Assembly: GCA_902522115.1 (NCBI GenBank)
Contig: CABYUV010000011.1
Span: forward strand, 1-38,074
Source of the DNA: an uncultured Pelagibacteraceae bacterium
GTDB taxonomy: Bacteria > Pseudomonadota > Alphaproteobacteria > Pelagibacterales > Pelagibacteraceae
DNA: 38,074 nucleotides
Direction: 5' to 3'
The notes below the pieces were generated by a model. That model saw only the letters and a list, made by a program, of their open reading frames with translations, was not told where the DNA came from and did no database searches. The position numbers were made by a program, and so were the translations under genes. Shown one piece after another: positions 1-7,890 of the stretch (within the stretch, counting starts at the first letter, position 1; every line of letters begins with the position of its first letter).

Positions 1-96
1 TTCTACTATAACAGATACCCTTGCTATTTGTTCTGGATGCCCAGGACCTGTATCATGATTTTGAGATGTATCTGATGTAATTAAACCAGTTTTCAC
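1..96 (-). CDS. Histone deacetylase family protein, N-terminal fragment
   Basis: This is the first 32 codons of a gene that runs off the left edge of the window. Translation from GTG at 94-96 gives a start like VKTGLITSDTSQ followed by NHDTGPGHPE. The H-D-x-GPGHPE signature is typical of the N-terminus of the zinc-dependent histone deacetylase/acetoin utilisation (AcuC-like) superfamily. Bacterial members remove acetyl or similar acyl groups from small amines or proteins; the substrate cannot be told from this fragment. The GTG start overlaps the dapE TGA stop by four bases (GTGA), so it is probably co-transcribed with dapE and translationally coupled to it. The catalytic histidines and aspartates lie outside the window. 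Confidence 0.8.
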   Translation of the reverse strand, partial: MKTGLITSDTSQNHDTGPGHPEQIARVSVIVE

Positions 97-1250
97 TTAA
101 AGTAATTATCTAAGATTTTAGTATAAATTAAAGTTAATCTTTTTAAATCAGATAAGGACACACATTCTCCTACTTTATGCATAGTTTTTCCCACTAATCC
201 AAATTCTAAACATGGAGCTATTTTTCTTATAAATCTAGCATCTGACGTGCCACCAGTTGTTGATAATTTTGGTTTAATTTTAGTAACTTTTTTAATTGTA
301 TTTTGAATCATAAATGTAGTTTTGTTAGGCTTAGTTAAAAAAGCCTCACCAGAAACACTATATTCAATTTTATATTTTGATTTATTTTTATTACAAATTT
401 GTTTAATTATTTTGTTTATTTTATTCTTTAATTTGTAAGATGTATGTTTGTTATTAAATCTAATATTAAAAGAAGCACTAGCTAATCCTGGAATTACATT
501 ATCAGCTGAATTATCAATATTAATTTTTGTTATTTCCAAATTTGTAGGTTGAAAATCCTTTGTACCTTTATCAAATTTAATTTCTTTTAACTCTTTTAGT
601 ATTTGAACTAAAGCTGTTGACGGATTGTTAGCTCTATTTGGATAAGCGACATGACCTTGAACACCAATGACAGATAATTTTCCAGTCATACTACCTCTAC
701 GACCAATTTTTATCATTTCCCCTAATTTATTTGGATTAGTAGGTTCTCCTACTAAGCAAAAATCTATTTTTTCTTTTCTTTTTCTCAAATACTCAACAAC
801 TTTTTTTGTCCCATTAATTGCAATTCCTTCTTCGTCCCCAGTAATTAGAAGGCTAATAGACCCATCGAATTTTTTATTTATTTTAGAAAAATTACTTACC
901 GCAGCAACAAATGCAGCTATTGAGCTTTTCATGTCATTTGCGCCTCTGCCAATTAAGTATCCTTTCTTAACAGCAGGTTTGAATGGATTAACAATCCAGT
1001 CATTCAAATTACCAGGTGGCACTACATCTAAATGACCTGCATAACAAAAATTTGGACTTGTGGTACCAAGTCTTGCGTAAAGATTTTTTACAGGATAACT
1101 ATTTTTATCTTTAAACTCTAGAATTTTAGTTTTAAAGCCGATTTTTTTTAATTTTTTTTCTAAAAATTTAATAACACCAGCATCAGTTTTTGTAACAGAT
1201 GGAAACCTAATTAGCTCTTTTGCTAATTGTAATTCATTAATTGTTGGCAT
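93..1250 (-). CDS. dapE: Succinyl-diaminopimelate desuccinylase
   Basis: DapE is a di-zinc M20 peptidase-family enzyme. It hydrolyses N-succinyl-LL-2,6-diaminopimelate to LL-diaminopimelate and succinate in the succinylase branch of lysine and peptidoglycan synthesis. At 385 residues it is of normal length. The metal site is visible: GHLDVVPPG with His73 and Asp75, GRGANDMK with bridging Asp106, and TGDEEG with the catalytic Glu pair at 140-141. EPT near residue 168 and a late TGGTSDARF also match the family. dapD lies one base upstream in the direction of transcription, so consecutive steps of the succinylase pathway are encoded together. The start ATG is directly followed by the family-typical opening INELQLAKELIRFPSVT. 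Confidence 0.96.
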   Translation of the reverse strand: MPTINELQLAKELIRFPSVTKTDAGVIKFLEKKLKKIGFKTKILEFKDKNSYPVKNLYARLGTTSPNFCYAGHLDVVPPGNLNDWIVNPFKPAVKKGYLIGRGANDMKSSIAAFVAAVSNFSKINKKFDGSISLLITGDEEGIAINGTKKVVEYLRKRKEKIDFCLVGEPTNPNKLGEMIKIGRRGSMTGKLSVIGVQGHVAYPNRANNPSTALVQILKELKEIKFDKGTKDFQPTNLEITKINIDNSADNVIPGLASASFNIRFNNKHTSYKLKNKINKIIKQICNKNKSKYKIEYSVSGEAFLTKPNKTTFMIQNTIKKVTKIKPKLSTTGGTSDARFIRKIAPCLEFGLVGKTMHKVGECVSLSDLKRLTLIYTKILDNYFK

Positions 1251-1251
1251 T

Positions 1252-2079
1252 TTAATCTCTTAAAAGATCGTTAACTGATGTTTTAGATCTCGTCTTTTCA
1301 TCAACTTGTTTAATTATTACCGCACAATACAAAGATGGCGCTTTTGGATTGTTTTTATCTGGTAAGGATCCTGGAACTACCACTGAATAAGGTGGAATTT
1401 TTCCATAAGTTATTTCACCAGTTTTTCTATTAACAATTTTAGTAGATTGTCCAATATACATCCCCATACTCAGAACAGAGCCTTCCCCAACTATTACGCC
1501 TTCTACAACTTCTGACATTGCTCCTAAGAAAACATTATCTTCAATAATTGTTGGTAATGCTTGAGCAGGTTCTAATACACCTCCAACTCCCGTACCAGCT
1601 GAGATATGACAATTTTTTCCAATCTGACAACAACTTCCCGCACGACTAAATGTATCCATCATTGTTCCCTCATCAATATACGCTCCAATATTTACATAAC
1701 ATGGCATCAAAACTGCATTCTTTCCTACAAATGATCCTTTTCTTACTGGCGAATTAGGTACCATTCTAAAACCAGCTTTTTCATGATCTTCTTTTGTCCA
1801 TCCAGCCGTTTTTCCTTTAAGTAAATGAGCTTTGTCATACCAGCTACTGTATGGACCATTTAAATTTTCCATTGGATACATTCTAAAGCTTAACATGATA
1901 GCTTTTTTTAGATGTTGATGTGTGACCCATTCACCATTTATCTTTTCAGCAACTCTTGCTTTTCCACTGTCTAAATCATCAATAATTTGATTAACAGCAT
2001 CCTTTAAAGATTTATCTGAATTTTGACTTACTTGGTCTTTATTTTCCCAAGCTTCATTTATAATATTTTCAATACTCAT
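1252..2079 (-). CDS. dapD: Tetrahydrodipicolinate N-succinyltransferase
   Basis: DapD transfers succinate from succinyl-CoA to tetrahydrodipicolinate, the committed step of the succinylase route to diaminopimelate and lysine. The 275-residue length is normal. An N-terminal helical domain is followed by a left-handed beta-helix of imperfect hexapeptide repeats from roughly residue 110 to 235 (for example GKNAVLMPCYVNIGAYIDEG, then AGTGVGG and VFLGAMSEVVEG), which is the hallmark of this acyltransferase family. Spacing to dapE is one base and to the upstream HAD gene four bases, so it sits in a single operon. The protein is cytoplasmic and expected to be trimeric. Confidence 0.97.
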   Translation of the reverse strand: MSIENIINEAWENKDQVSQNSDKSLKDAVNQIIDDLDSGKARVAEKINGEWVTHQHLKKAIMLSFRMYPMENLNGPYSSWYDKAHLLKGKTAGWTKEDHEKAGFRMVPNSPVRKGSFVGKNAVLMPCYVNIGAYIDEGTMMDTFSRAGSCCQIGKNCHISAGTGVGGVLEPAQALPTIIEDNVFLGAMSEVVEGVIVGEGSVLSMGMYIGQSTKIVNRKTGEITYGKIPPYSVVVPGSLPDKNNPKAPSLYCAVIIKQVDEKTRSKTSVNDLLRD

Positions 2080-2083
2080 GGTT

Positions 2084-2755
2084 TTATGAGTTTTTTAATA
2101 ACCTTATTTCTTTTAAAAATAAAGAAAGATTTTTTATTTTGTAATCAATATAATCTTTATCAGACTCTTTTTTACCCCAGTATTCATCATTGATTAACCA
2201 AACTGTTTTTGCTCCTCTCTCTTTTCCAATAGATAAGTTTTTTGCGATATCTTCGATGTAAATTGTCTCTGTTGGATCGATTTGAAATTTTTTGACCATA
2301 AGGTCAAATGCTTTTGCTGCTGGTTTTGGACTATATTCAGCATCAACAATATCAAATACATCATCAAATTGATCATCAATTCCTAAGTGAGTAGTAATAT
2401 TTTTAACATGTTCTTTGCTACCATTTGTAAACACAAATTTATTTAGATTAATATTCTCTAGTTCATTCCTCAAAACAGTATCTTTTTCTAAAAAATCTAA
2501 ATTAATATCATGTACGTACTCTAAAAATTCTTTTGGAGGTATATCATGATGGATCATTAAACCGTTAAGGCTAGTGTTGTATTTATGAAAATAATTTGTT
2601 TGTAATACTTTTGCTTCTTTTAAATCTACATTCAATTTATTTGAAATATATTGGGTCATTTTTTTACTGACTTGTCCAAATACTCCTTCAAGATCAGCAT
2701 ACAGCACACCGTCACAATCAAACAAAATGTTCTTAATATTTTTTAATTCTTTCAT
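2084..2755 (-). CDS. HAD-family hydrolase, pyrimidine 5'-nucleotidase-like
   Basis: This is a 223-residue haloacid-dehalogenase phosphatase. Motif I is FDCDGVLY near residue 15 (nucleophile and acid/base Asp pair), motif II is FTNGS near residue 110, the lysine motif is KPAAKAF near residue 144, and motif III is YIEDIAKN near residue 167. The arrangement, with an alpha-helical cap after motif I, resembles the yeast SDT1/PHM8-like pyrimidine 5'-nucleotidase group often found beside argB in alphaproteobacteria. The likely reaction is dephosphorylation of a nucleoside monophosphate or a damaged metabolite; the substrate is not determined by the sequence. Its start overlaps the argB stop by four bases. 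Confidence 0.85.
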   Translation of the reverse strand: MKELKNIKNILFDCDGVLYADLEGVFGQVSKKMTQYISNKLNVDLKEAKVLQTNYFHKYNTSLNGLMIHHDIPPKEFLEYVHDINLDFLEKDTVLRNELENINLNKFVFTNGSKEHVKNITTHLGIDDQFDDVFDIVDAEYSPKPAAKAFDLMVKKFQIDPTETIYIEDIAKNLSIGKERGAKTVWLINDEYWGKKESDKDYIDYKIKNLSLFLKEIRLLKNS

Positions 2756-3600
2756 TGTCTTATTAATGTTCCTGAGCCTTTGTCAGAAAATATTTCCCAT
2801 AAACATGAATGTGGTTTTGTACCATTAATTATACCTACTGCAGTCACACCATTATTAATTGCATCTAAGCAAGCATTTATTTTAGGTATCATACCCTCAG
2901 TAATAGTTTCGTCTTTAATCTTCTCCAAAATTTCAGAAGAGGATATTTCTTCAATTAGTTTTTTATTTCTATCTAAAACACCATCTACATTCGTCATCAA
3001 TAACAATCTTCTAGATTTTAAGGATTTTGCTACGGCCATTGCAGCTGTATCTCCATTAATATTATATGTTTGATTTTCTTTCCCTAAGCCTAATGGTGAA
3101 ATTATAGGGATTTTATTTTGATTAACTATATTTAATATTTGCTCATTATTAATCTCATATGGTATTCCTACAAATCCTAGCTCTTCTGCTTCTGGTATAG
3201 TTTTTATAACATTATTATTTTTTGTGTGAATAGATATTGCCTCTGTTCCTTTATCTTTTAAAGAATTAACAATGTCATCATTAAAATCAATCAAAACATT
3301 TTCAACAATATCAATTATATTTTTATCGGTTACTCTTAGTCCTCTAATAAATTTTGATTGAATATTTGATTTTTCAAGCTCTCTTTTAATTCTAGGTCCA
3401 CCACCGTGAATTACAATAGTTGCAAGGCCCAATTCATTTAAAACACTAAGATCAGTTATAAAGTTATTAAATACGTTTCTATCAATTAAAACGTTTCCAC
3501 CATATTTAATTACTATTAAATCATTTTTGTATTTTTCAATATATTTAGTTACTTCATCTAATGGTGGCCCATCTTTAGGTAATATATTTTCAAGGTCCAT
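2752..3600 (-). CDS. argB: Acetylglutamate kinase
   Basis: ArgB phosphorylates N-acetyl-L-glutamate with ATP, the second step of arginine synthesis and usually the arginine-inhibited step in organisms with a cyclic pathway. The 282-residue protein has the amino-acid kinase fold: IKYGGNV with the phosphate-binding Lys near residue 32, HGGGPRI near residue 86, a Leu/Val-rich NVDGVL near residue 206, and the C-terminal GSGTLI. The N-terminal extension before the first lysine motif is common in the arginine-sensitive form, so feedback inhibition is plausible but is inference. It is the upstream member of the argB-HAD-dapD-dapE run and lies 17 bases after yidC. Confidence 0.96.
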   Translation of the reverse strand: MDLENILPKDGPPLDEVTKYIEKYKNDLIVIKYGGNVLIDRNVFNNFITDLSVLNELGLATIVIHGGGPRIKRELEKSNIQSKFIRGLRVTDKNIIDIVENVLIDFNDDIVNSLKDKGTEAISIHTKNNNVIKTIPEAEELGFVGIPYEINNEQILNIVNQNKIPIISPLGLGKENQTYNINGDTAAMAVAKSLKSRRLLLMTNVDGVLDRNKKLIEEISSSEILEKIKDETITEGMIPKINACLDAINNGVTAVGIINGTKPHSCLWEIFSDKGSGTLIRQ

Positions 3601-3617
3601 TTATTGTTTTTAAATTA

Positions 3618-5297
3618 TTAGGTTACGGTTTTAACTGTTGTACGTTTCATTATTACAACCTGCTGGGCCATAGTTAAAATATTATTTACTGTCCAATAAA
3701 TTACTAGTCCACTTGGGAATGGTGCAAGAATTACTGTTAAAAATAAAGGGAAAAACATAAATATTTTTGCTTGCATTGGATCTGTTGGAGCCGGATTTAG
3801 TTTCTGTTGCACCCACATACTGACCCCCATGGCGACGGGCCATGCTCCAATAACAAGGAAAGAGGGAACATCATATGGAAACAATCCAAATAAATTAAAT
3901 ATAGAGGTAGGGTCTTTAGCACTTAAATCTTGGATCCAACCATAGAAAGGCATGTGACGCATTTCTATCGTTACAAACAAAACTTTGTACAAAGCAAAAA
4001 ACACAGGTATTTGAATTAAAATTGGCAAACATCCAGACATGGGATTTACTTTTTCCTTTTTATAAAGACCCATCATTGCTTGTTGTAATTTCATTTTGTC
4101 ATCTTTGTGCACTTCCTTAAGTCTTGTCATCTCAGGCTGGAGAGCCTTCATTTTAGCCATACTTCTGAATGAAAAATTCGCAAGCGGAAAAAATGCTACA
4201 CGAATACAAATGGTAACAGCAATAATTGCCAATCCATAATTACCAAATATTTTAAAAAAATATTCTAAAGCAGTGAATAGAGGACGTGTTAAAAAGTATA
4301 AGAAACCCCAATCAATCGTTAAATCAAATTTATCAATTTTTAAATTTTCTGCATACCCATCAATTACATCAACTCTTTTTGCAGCTACTATTACTTGCAA
4401 GTTTTCTTCTATAGAGGAATTTCCAGTCAACTCTAATGGTTCTGTTGTAACAAAGTTTATTCTGTACTTGTTTTTGTAATCCATCGTAGTTTTAAATTCT
4501 TTTTCTCTTGGTGGAATAAGTGTTGATATGTAATATTTATCTCCAATTCCCAACCATCCTTTTTGAGCCGTTCTTGAAAATTTTTTCTCTTCAATATCGT
4601 CATAATCTTCCTCAATTAATTCTTCATCTAATGTAGCGATAGGGCCTTCATGAAGAATATAAAAATCTGTTAAACCTTCTGGGATTTGATTTCTTATAAT
4701 TTGTCCATAAGAATAGAAGTCATAGTTTTTATCAGTGGAATTTATAACTCTTTGTTTTATTGTGAATAAAAACTTATCATCTAATGCAATTTCTTTTTCA
4801 AAAGTGATCCCTTGATCATTAGTCCAACTTAGTTTTATAGAAGATTTATCGGTTAATTTATTATTTCCAGTAACTGACCAAATTGAGTCTGCATTGGGAA
4901 TATTGATATTTTTATCAGTAGTAATAAAACCACTTTCTATTACATATCCCTCTTTAGAGCTTCGTGGAGCAAGAAATTTTACTTTTTCATCACTTTCTAA
5001 ACTGACATTGTATTCTTTGAAAGTAAGATCGTCAATTGCAGCACCTTTTAAAGAAATAGATCCAACAATACTTTGATTTTCAAATAAAACTCTTTCACTT
5101 TCCTTCAAAGCATCTTCTCTAGAAATTTCATTTATATTTTCTTTTTGATCAAGACTAGGTGCGTCTGAATTCTGTTCAGTCTTAGTTTTTTCAGCTAAAT
5201 TTTCTTTCGTTACAGGAGGTGGTGCAAAAAATAGCGAGTATAATATAATTACAGCAGCTGATAAACTTATGGCAGCAATTATATTTCTAGTTTCCAT
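3618..5297 (-). CDS. yidC: Membrane protein insertase YidC
   Basis: YidC inserts and folds inner-membrane proteins, alone or with SecYEG. The 559-residue length and architecture are those of Gram-negative YidC: an N-terminal membrane anchor at about residues 7-25, a large periplasmic beta-sandwich domain with an acidic stretch near residue 230, and a C-terminal insertase core from about residue 335 with five membrane segments. Characteristic pieces include SFRSMAKMKALQPEM, the cytosolic loop EKVNPMSGCLPILIQIP and the terminal GLVIYWTVNN. Its start shares one base with the yidD stop, and the order rpmH-rnpA-yidD-yidC is among the most conserved in bacteria. Confidence 0.98.
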   Translation of the reverse strand: METRNIIAAISLSAAVIILYSLFFAPPPVTKENLAEKTKTEQNSDAPSLDQKENINEISREDALKESERVLFENQSIVGSISLKGAAIDDLTFKEYNVSLESDEKVKFLAPRSSKEGYVIESGFITTDKNINIPNADSIWSVTGNNKLTDKSSIKLSWTNDQGITFEKEIALDDKFLFTIKQRVINSTDKNYDFYSYGQIIRNQIPEGLTDFYILHEGPIATLDEELIEEDYDDIEEKKFSRTAQKGWLGIGDKYYISTLIPPREKEFKTTMDYKNKYRINFVTTEPLELTGNSSIEENLQVIVAAKRVDVIDGYAENLKIDKFDLTIDWGFLYFLTRPLFTALEYFFKIFGNYGLAIIAVTICIRVAFFPLANFSFRSMAKMKALQPEMTRLKEVHKDDKMKLQQAMMGLYKKEKVNPMSGCLPILIQIPVFFALYKVLFVTIEMRHMPFYGWIQDLSAKDPTSIFNLFGLFPYDVPSFLVIGAWPVAMGVSMWVQQKLNPAPTDPMQAKIFMFFPLFLTVILAPFPSGLVIYWTVNNILTMAQQVVIMKRTTVKTVT

Positions 5298-5548
5298 TAT
5301 TTATTATCCTTCATTTCTTTTTTAACTGGATCAAACCCTTCGCCACCTCCTAAAAATTTTATTGGATGGCAGGATAAAATTCTTTTTATACTCATAAATA
5401 CACCTCTAAAAAAACCATGTTCTTTTAAAGCATCTATGCTGTATTCAGAACATGTTGGTAAATATCTGCAAGAATGACCTAATAATGGACTAATAAGATA
5501 TTTGTAGGCTTTAATTAATCTAATTAAAATTAAAGTAAATATATTCAT
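5297..5548 (-). CDS. yidD: Membrane protein insertion efficiency factor
   Basis: YidD is a small membrane-associated protein that improves insertion of YidC/Sec substrates. The 83-residue sequence has the diagnostic motif (C)RYLPTCSEYSIDALKEHG with its conserved cysteines, followed by RGVFMSIKRILSCHP and the final GGGEGFDPV. An amphipathic helix precedes the first motif. It overlaps yidC by one base and rnpA by one base, which indicates tight co-translation. Confidence 0.96.
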   Translation of the reverse strand: MNIFTLILIRLIKAYKYLISPLLGHSCRYLPTCSEYSIDALKEHGFFRGVFMSIKRILSCHPIKFLGGGEGFDPVKKEMKDNK

Positions 5549-5889
5549 TATTTTATTTTTGCAAAATCCTGAAAAAGAGTTTCTTTTATAATTTTGTATT
5601 CATTATTTAGCATAGAAGACTTAGCTATAACAAGAAATGAATAATCAAAGTTTATCTCTACTTTTTTAACAGCTTCATTCATAATATTTCTTAATCTTCT
5701 TTTAATTTTATTTCTCTTTACTGCATTACCAATTTTTTTTTTAGTCACAAAACTTATATTTAGTCTTTTTTTATCTTTATTTAATAATTTTCCAAAAAAA
5801 ATACTTACGTATTTATTGGTAATCTTTTTTTGTTTAAGTAATTTTTTAAATTCTTCGTTTTTTGAAAGAGCAAGTATTTTGCTTTTCAT
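5548..5889 (-). CDS. rnpA: Ribonuclease P protein component
   Basis: RnpA is the protein subunit of RNase P, which binds the catalytic RNA and trims the 5' leader of pre-tRNAs. The 113-residue basic protein carries the signature near residues 55-75: VKRNKIKRRLRNIMNEA, the RNR motif that contacts the RNA, preceded by FVTKKKIGNA. It lies four bases after rpmH and is probably expressed from the rpmH promoter. The downstream neighbour yidD overlaps by one base. Confidence 0.95.
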   Translation of the reverse strand: MKSKILALSKNEEFKKLLKQKKITNKYVSIFFGKLLNKDKKRLNISFVTKKKIGNAVKRNKIKRRLRNIMNEAVKKVEINFDYSFLVIAKSSMLNNEYKIIKETLFQDFAKIK

Positions 5890-5893
5890 TATT

Positions 5894-6034
5894 CTATACT
5901 GAAACAGTTAGTGATTTTCTTCCTCTTGCTCTTCTTCTAGCCAAAAGCTTTTTACCACCTTTAGTTTTCATTTTTGAACGAAAGCCATGTTTTCTAGCTC
6001 TTTTTTTATTTGAGGGTTGATAAGTTCTTTTCAT
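5894..6034 (-). CDS. rpmH: 50S ribosomal protein L34
   Basis: This 46-residue, highly basic protein reads [18 protein letters not shown] and continues with [17 protein letters not shown], the standard L34 sequence of the large ribosomal subunit. It is the first gene of the rpmH-rnpA-yidD-yidC cluster. The start ATG at 6032-6034 is unambiguous because L34 almost always begins MKRTYQPS. A good promoter lies 38-65 bases upstream (6072-6099). Confidence 0.97.
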   Translation of the reverse strand: MKRTYQPSNKKRARKHGFRSKMKTKGGKKLLARRRARGRKSLTVSV

Positions 6035-6064
6035 AATTCGATTTGATATAGTTTTTTATAATTT

Positions 6065-6094
6065 TTGCACCTTTATATTAGTAATAATTAAAAT
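6065..6094 (+). promoter_or_regulatory. Predicted sigma-70-type promoter for the TVP38-like gene
   Basis: On the plus strand TTGCAC (6065-6070), an 18-base spacer and TAAAAT (6089-6094) stand about 37 bases upstream of the ATG at 6132. It lies back to back with, and overlaps, the rpmH promoter. Confidence 0.5.
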
Positions 6095-6099
6095 AGCAA
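6072..6099 (-). promoter_or_regulatory. Predicted sigma-70-type promoter for rpmH
   Basis: On the minus strand a -35 box TTGCTA (6094-6099) is followed after 16 bases by a -10 box TATAAA (6072-6077), leaving a leader of about 30 bases before rpmH. The -35 box shares base 6094 with the -10 box of the promoter facing the other way. Confidence 0.55.
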
Positions 6100-6131
6100 A
6101 TAGAAGATTAAGCATTAAAATAAGAAGAATC

Positions 6132-6854
6132 ATGGAAAATACAAAAAAAATTAAAATATTTATTGGGTTATCTTATCTATTAATTATTTGTGTATTTTTG
6201 TATTTCTTTTTTTCAAAATTTAGTCTTTCAGAAATTACCTCTTATGATTTTATAAGAAATAATCGTTCTTATTTTATTGATCTTAAAAATTCTAACTTAT
6301 TTCTTATAGCTATAAGTTTTTTGATATTAATTGTTTTTTGGACATTTCCACTATTAGGTTTTGGGAGTCCAGTAGTTTTAATTGGTGGATTTGTATTTGG
6401 AAAATGGATTGGAACAATTTTATGTGTTCTTGGTTTAAGTATTGGTGCAACATTTTTGTATTTATTTGGAAACTATTTCTTAAAAGATTTAATTAGAGAA
6501 AAATTTTTAAATAAATTTCAAAATTTGGAAATAAAATTTAAAAAATCTGAATTTATTTATTTATTAATTTATCGTTGTGTTGGAGGAATCCCTTGGCAGG
6601 TACAATGCTTGTTACCAATTTTATTTAATGTTAAATTAAAAAATTATTTTTTTTCAACACTTTTTGGTATTGTGCCAAGTGTTTTTATTGTTTCTTCAAT
6701 AGGAAGTGGGTTAGAAAAAGTTATTGACCAGAACTTAGTAGCTCCCAGTATAACCGATATAATTCTTTCACCTGATATATATGTTCCATTAACAGCATTC
6801 TTTGTTCTAATTTTGATTACGGTATTTTTGAGAAAGTTTTTTTTTAGAAATTAA
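6132..6854 (+). CDS. TVP38/TMEM64 (DedA-superfamily, VTT domain) membrane protein
   Basis: This is a 240-residue integral membrane protein with about six hydrophobic segments: residues 8-27, 55-80, 84-115, 145-165, 172-192 and 215-235. The central region FGSPVVLIGGFVFG, then GATFLYLFGNYF, and later YRCVGGIPWQVQ with NYFFSTLFGIVPS, match the VTT/SNARE-associated domain (PF09335-type) of TVP38, TMEM64 and DedA proteins. These are linked to lipid scrambling or undecaprenyl-phosphate recycling and membrane homeostasis; the exact substrate is unknown here. It is monocistronic, divergent from rpmH, and its stop codon touches the 3' end of a tRNA on the opposite strand. Confidence 0.85.
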   Translation: MENTKKIKIFIGLSYLLIICVFLYFFFSKFSLSEITSYDFIRNNRSYFIDLKNSNLFLIAISFLILIVFWTFPLLGFGSPVVLIGGFVFGKWIGTILCVLGLSIGATFLYLFGNYFLKDLIREKFLNKFQNLEIKFKKSEFIYLLIYRCVGGIPWQVQCLLPILFNVKLKNYFFSTLFGIVPSVFIVSSIGSGLEKVIDQNLVAPSITDIILSPDIYVPLTAFFVLILITVFLRKFFFRN

Positions 6855-6928
6855 TGGTGCTCCCACCCTGTACTGACCAGGGAACTAGTCATTACCAATG
6901 ACTTGTTATACCATTTAACTACAGGAGC
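6855..6928 (-). tRNA. tRNA-Thr (anticodon GGT)
   Basis: On the minus strand a 74-base cloverleaf can be folded, including an encoded CCA. The acceptor stem is GCTCCTG with TGGGAGC (two G-U pairs at the inner end), the D stem is GTTA/TAAC with GG in the loop, and the anticodon stem is AGTCA/TGACT with loop TTGGTAA (GGT, Thr). The T stem is CCCTG/CAGGG and A is the discriminator. The T loop reads GTCAGTA instead of the usual TTCRANY, which is odd. The gene begins directly after the stop codon of the convergent TVP38-like gene. Confidence 0.88.
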
Positions 6929-7028
6929 TTAGAGACAAATTGTATTTTATTGATAATAAAGCATTTTTTTCAAATTATTGCCTTAATTTTTTGAAGAATA
7001 TGATTTATATCTATTTTAGGAAAATGTT

Positions 7029-7229
7029 ATGGGAATTCATTACGACTACAAATCAACTAAAGGTAATAAGCTTATGGAAAAGCAAGCTAAAAGAGAGAGA
7101 AAGCTTGCTGAAAAGAAAGCTAAACGTTTAGCCAAAGAAGGCCCAAAAAAAGTAGAAAACAAAACACCTACATTAGATCCTAACAAACCAATTTCTTTAG
7201 ATTTCTTGACCAACCCAAATAAAGAATGA
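7029..7229 (+). CDS. Small basic hypothetical protein, 66 residues
   Basis: I do not recognise a characterised family. The protein is dominated by a charged Lys/Arg/Glu/Ala helix at about residues 17-40 (MEKQAKRERKLAEKKAKRLA), probably helical and possibly nucleic-acid or ribosome binding, followed by a Pro-rich tail with LDPNKPISLDFL. The start at 7029 is supported by AGGA seven bases upstream (7018-7021); an ATG at 7074 would give a 51-residue form starting at the basic helix. Its stop overlaps the ATG of the following 33-codon gene (ATGA), so the two are probably translated together, ahead of dcd. Confidence 0.7.
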   Translation: MGIHYDYKSTKGNKLMEKQAKRERKLAEKKAKRLAKEGPKKVENKTPTLDPNKPISLDFLTNPNKE

Positions 7230-7327
7230 ATTCAAAAGATAAAAATGAGCGTTTAAGCTTGGCGCTTAAAAAAAATTTGAAGAAAAGAAAAATTTTCCAA
7301 AAAAAAAATAAAAAGAAAAATAAATAA
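7226..7327 (+). CDS. Tiny basic protein, 33 residues, between the 66-residue gene and dcd
   Basis: This ORF begins with an ATG that overlaps the previous stop by four bases, and its TAA shares one base with the dcd ATG. It reads [20 protein letters not shown] and then [13 protein letters not shown]. The pattern [15 protein letters not shown] resembles, from memory, very short alphaproteobacterial hypothetical proteins with an (A)LRxNLxRRK core that occur near murA; this resemblance is inference. The perfect stop/start coupling on both sides is the main reason to call it a gene. No function can be assigned; such a basic helix might bind RNA or the ribosome. Confidence 0.6.
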   Translation: MNSKDKNERLSLALKKNLKKRKIFQKKNKKKNK

Positions 7328-7887
7328 TGTCAATTCAAACTGATTCTTGGATTAAAAAAATGTGCAAAGAGCATAATATGATAGAGCCATTTTTAGATCA
7401 TCAAGTTTCTGAAGGAAAAATTTCTTATGGATTAAGTAGTATGGGATATGACGTGAGAATCTCTGATGAATATAGAATTTTTACTAATGTTAACAGTTCT
7501 CTTGTTGATCCAAAAAATTTTTCTGATGATAACTTTATAGAACGAAGAGGACCACACTGTATTATCCCACCAAATTCATTCGTTTTAGCTAAAACAGTAG
7601 AATATTTTAAAATACCAAAAGACGTTTTATGCATTTGCGTTGGAAAAAGTACTTATGCAAGGATTGGAATAATTTGTAATGTTACTCCAATTGAAAATGA
7701 ATTTGAGGGCAATATTGTAATTGAGCTAAGTAATACAACACCTAATCCTGCAAAAATTTATTCGAACGAGGGAATAGCACAATTTTTATTTTTTAAATCA
7801 GATACTCAACCAGAAACAACTTATAAATCAAAGAACGGTAAATATCAGGGCCAAACTACAATTCAGGTTGCTAAAATTAAAAAGTAA
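7327..7887 (+). CDS. dcd: dCTP deaminase
   Basis: Dcd converts dCTP to dUTP and ammonia, feeding dTMP synthesis. The 186-residue protein contains the trimeric dUTPase-fold signatures: [10 protein letters not shown] near residue 37, [17 protein letters not shown] near residue 79, [12 protein letters not shown] near residue 105, [11 protein letters not shown] (with catalytic Glu) and [11 protein letters not shown]. Those residues indicate the mono-functional dCTP deaminase rather than a dUTPase. The ATG overlaps the previous stop by one base, and murA follows after three bases, consistent with one transcript. Confidence 0.96.
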   Translation: MSIQTDSWIKKMCKEHNMIEPFLDHQVSEGKISYGLSSMGYDVRISDEYRIFTNVNSSLVDPKNFSDDNFIERRGPHCIIPPNSFVLAKTVEYFKIPKDVLCICVGKSTYARIGIICNVTPIENEFEGNIVIELSNTTPNPAKIYSNEGIAQFLFFKSDTQPETTYKSKNGKYQGQTTIQVAKIKK

Positions 7888-7890
7888 TTT

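Noticed and set aside
667..1035. 122-residue reading frame antisense to dapE
   Set aside because: It lies wholly inside a clear dapE and has no family features.
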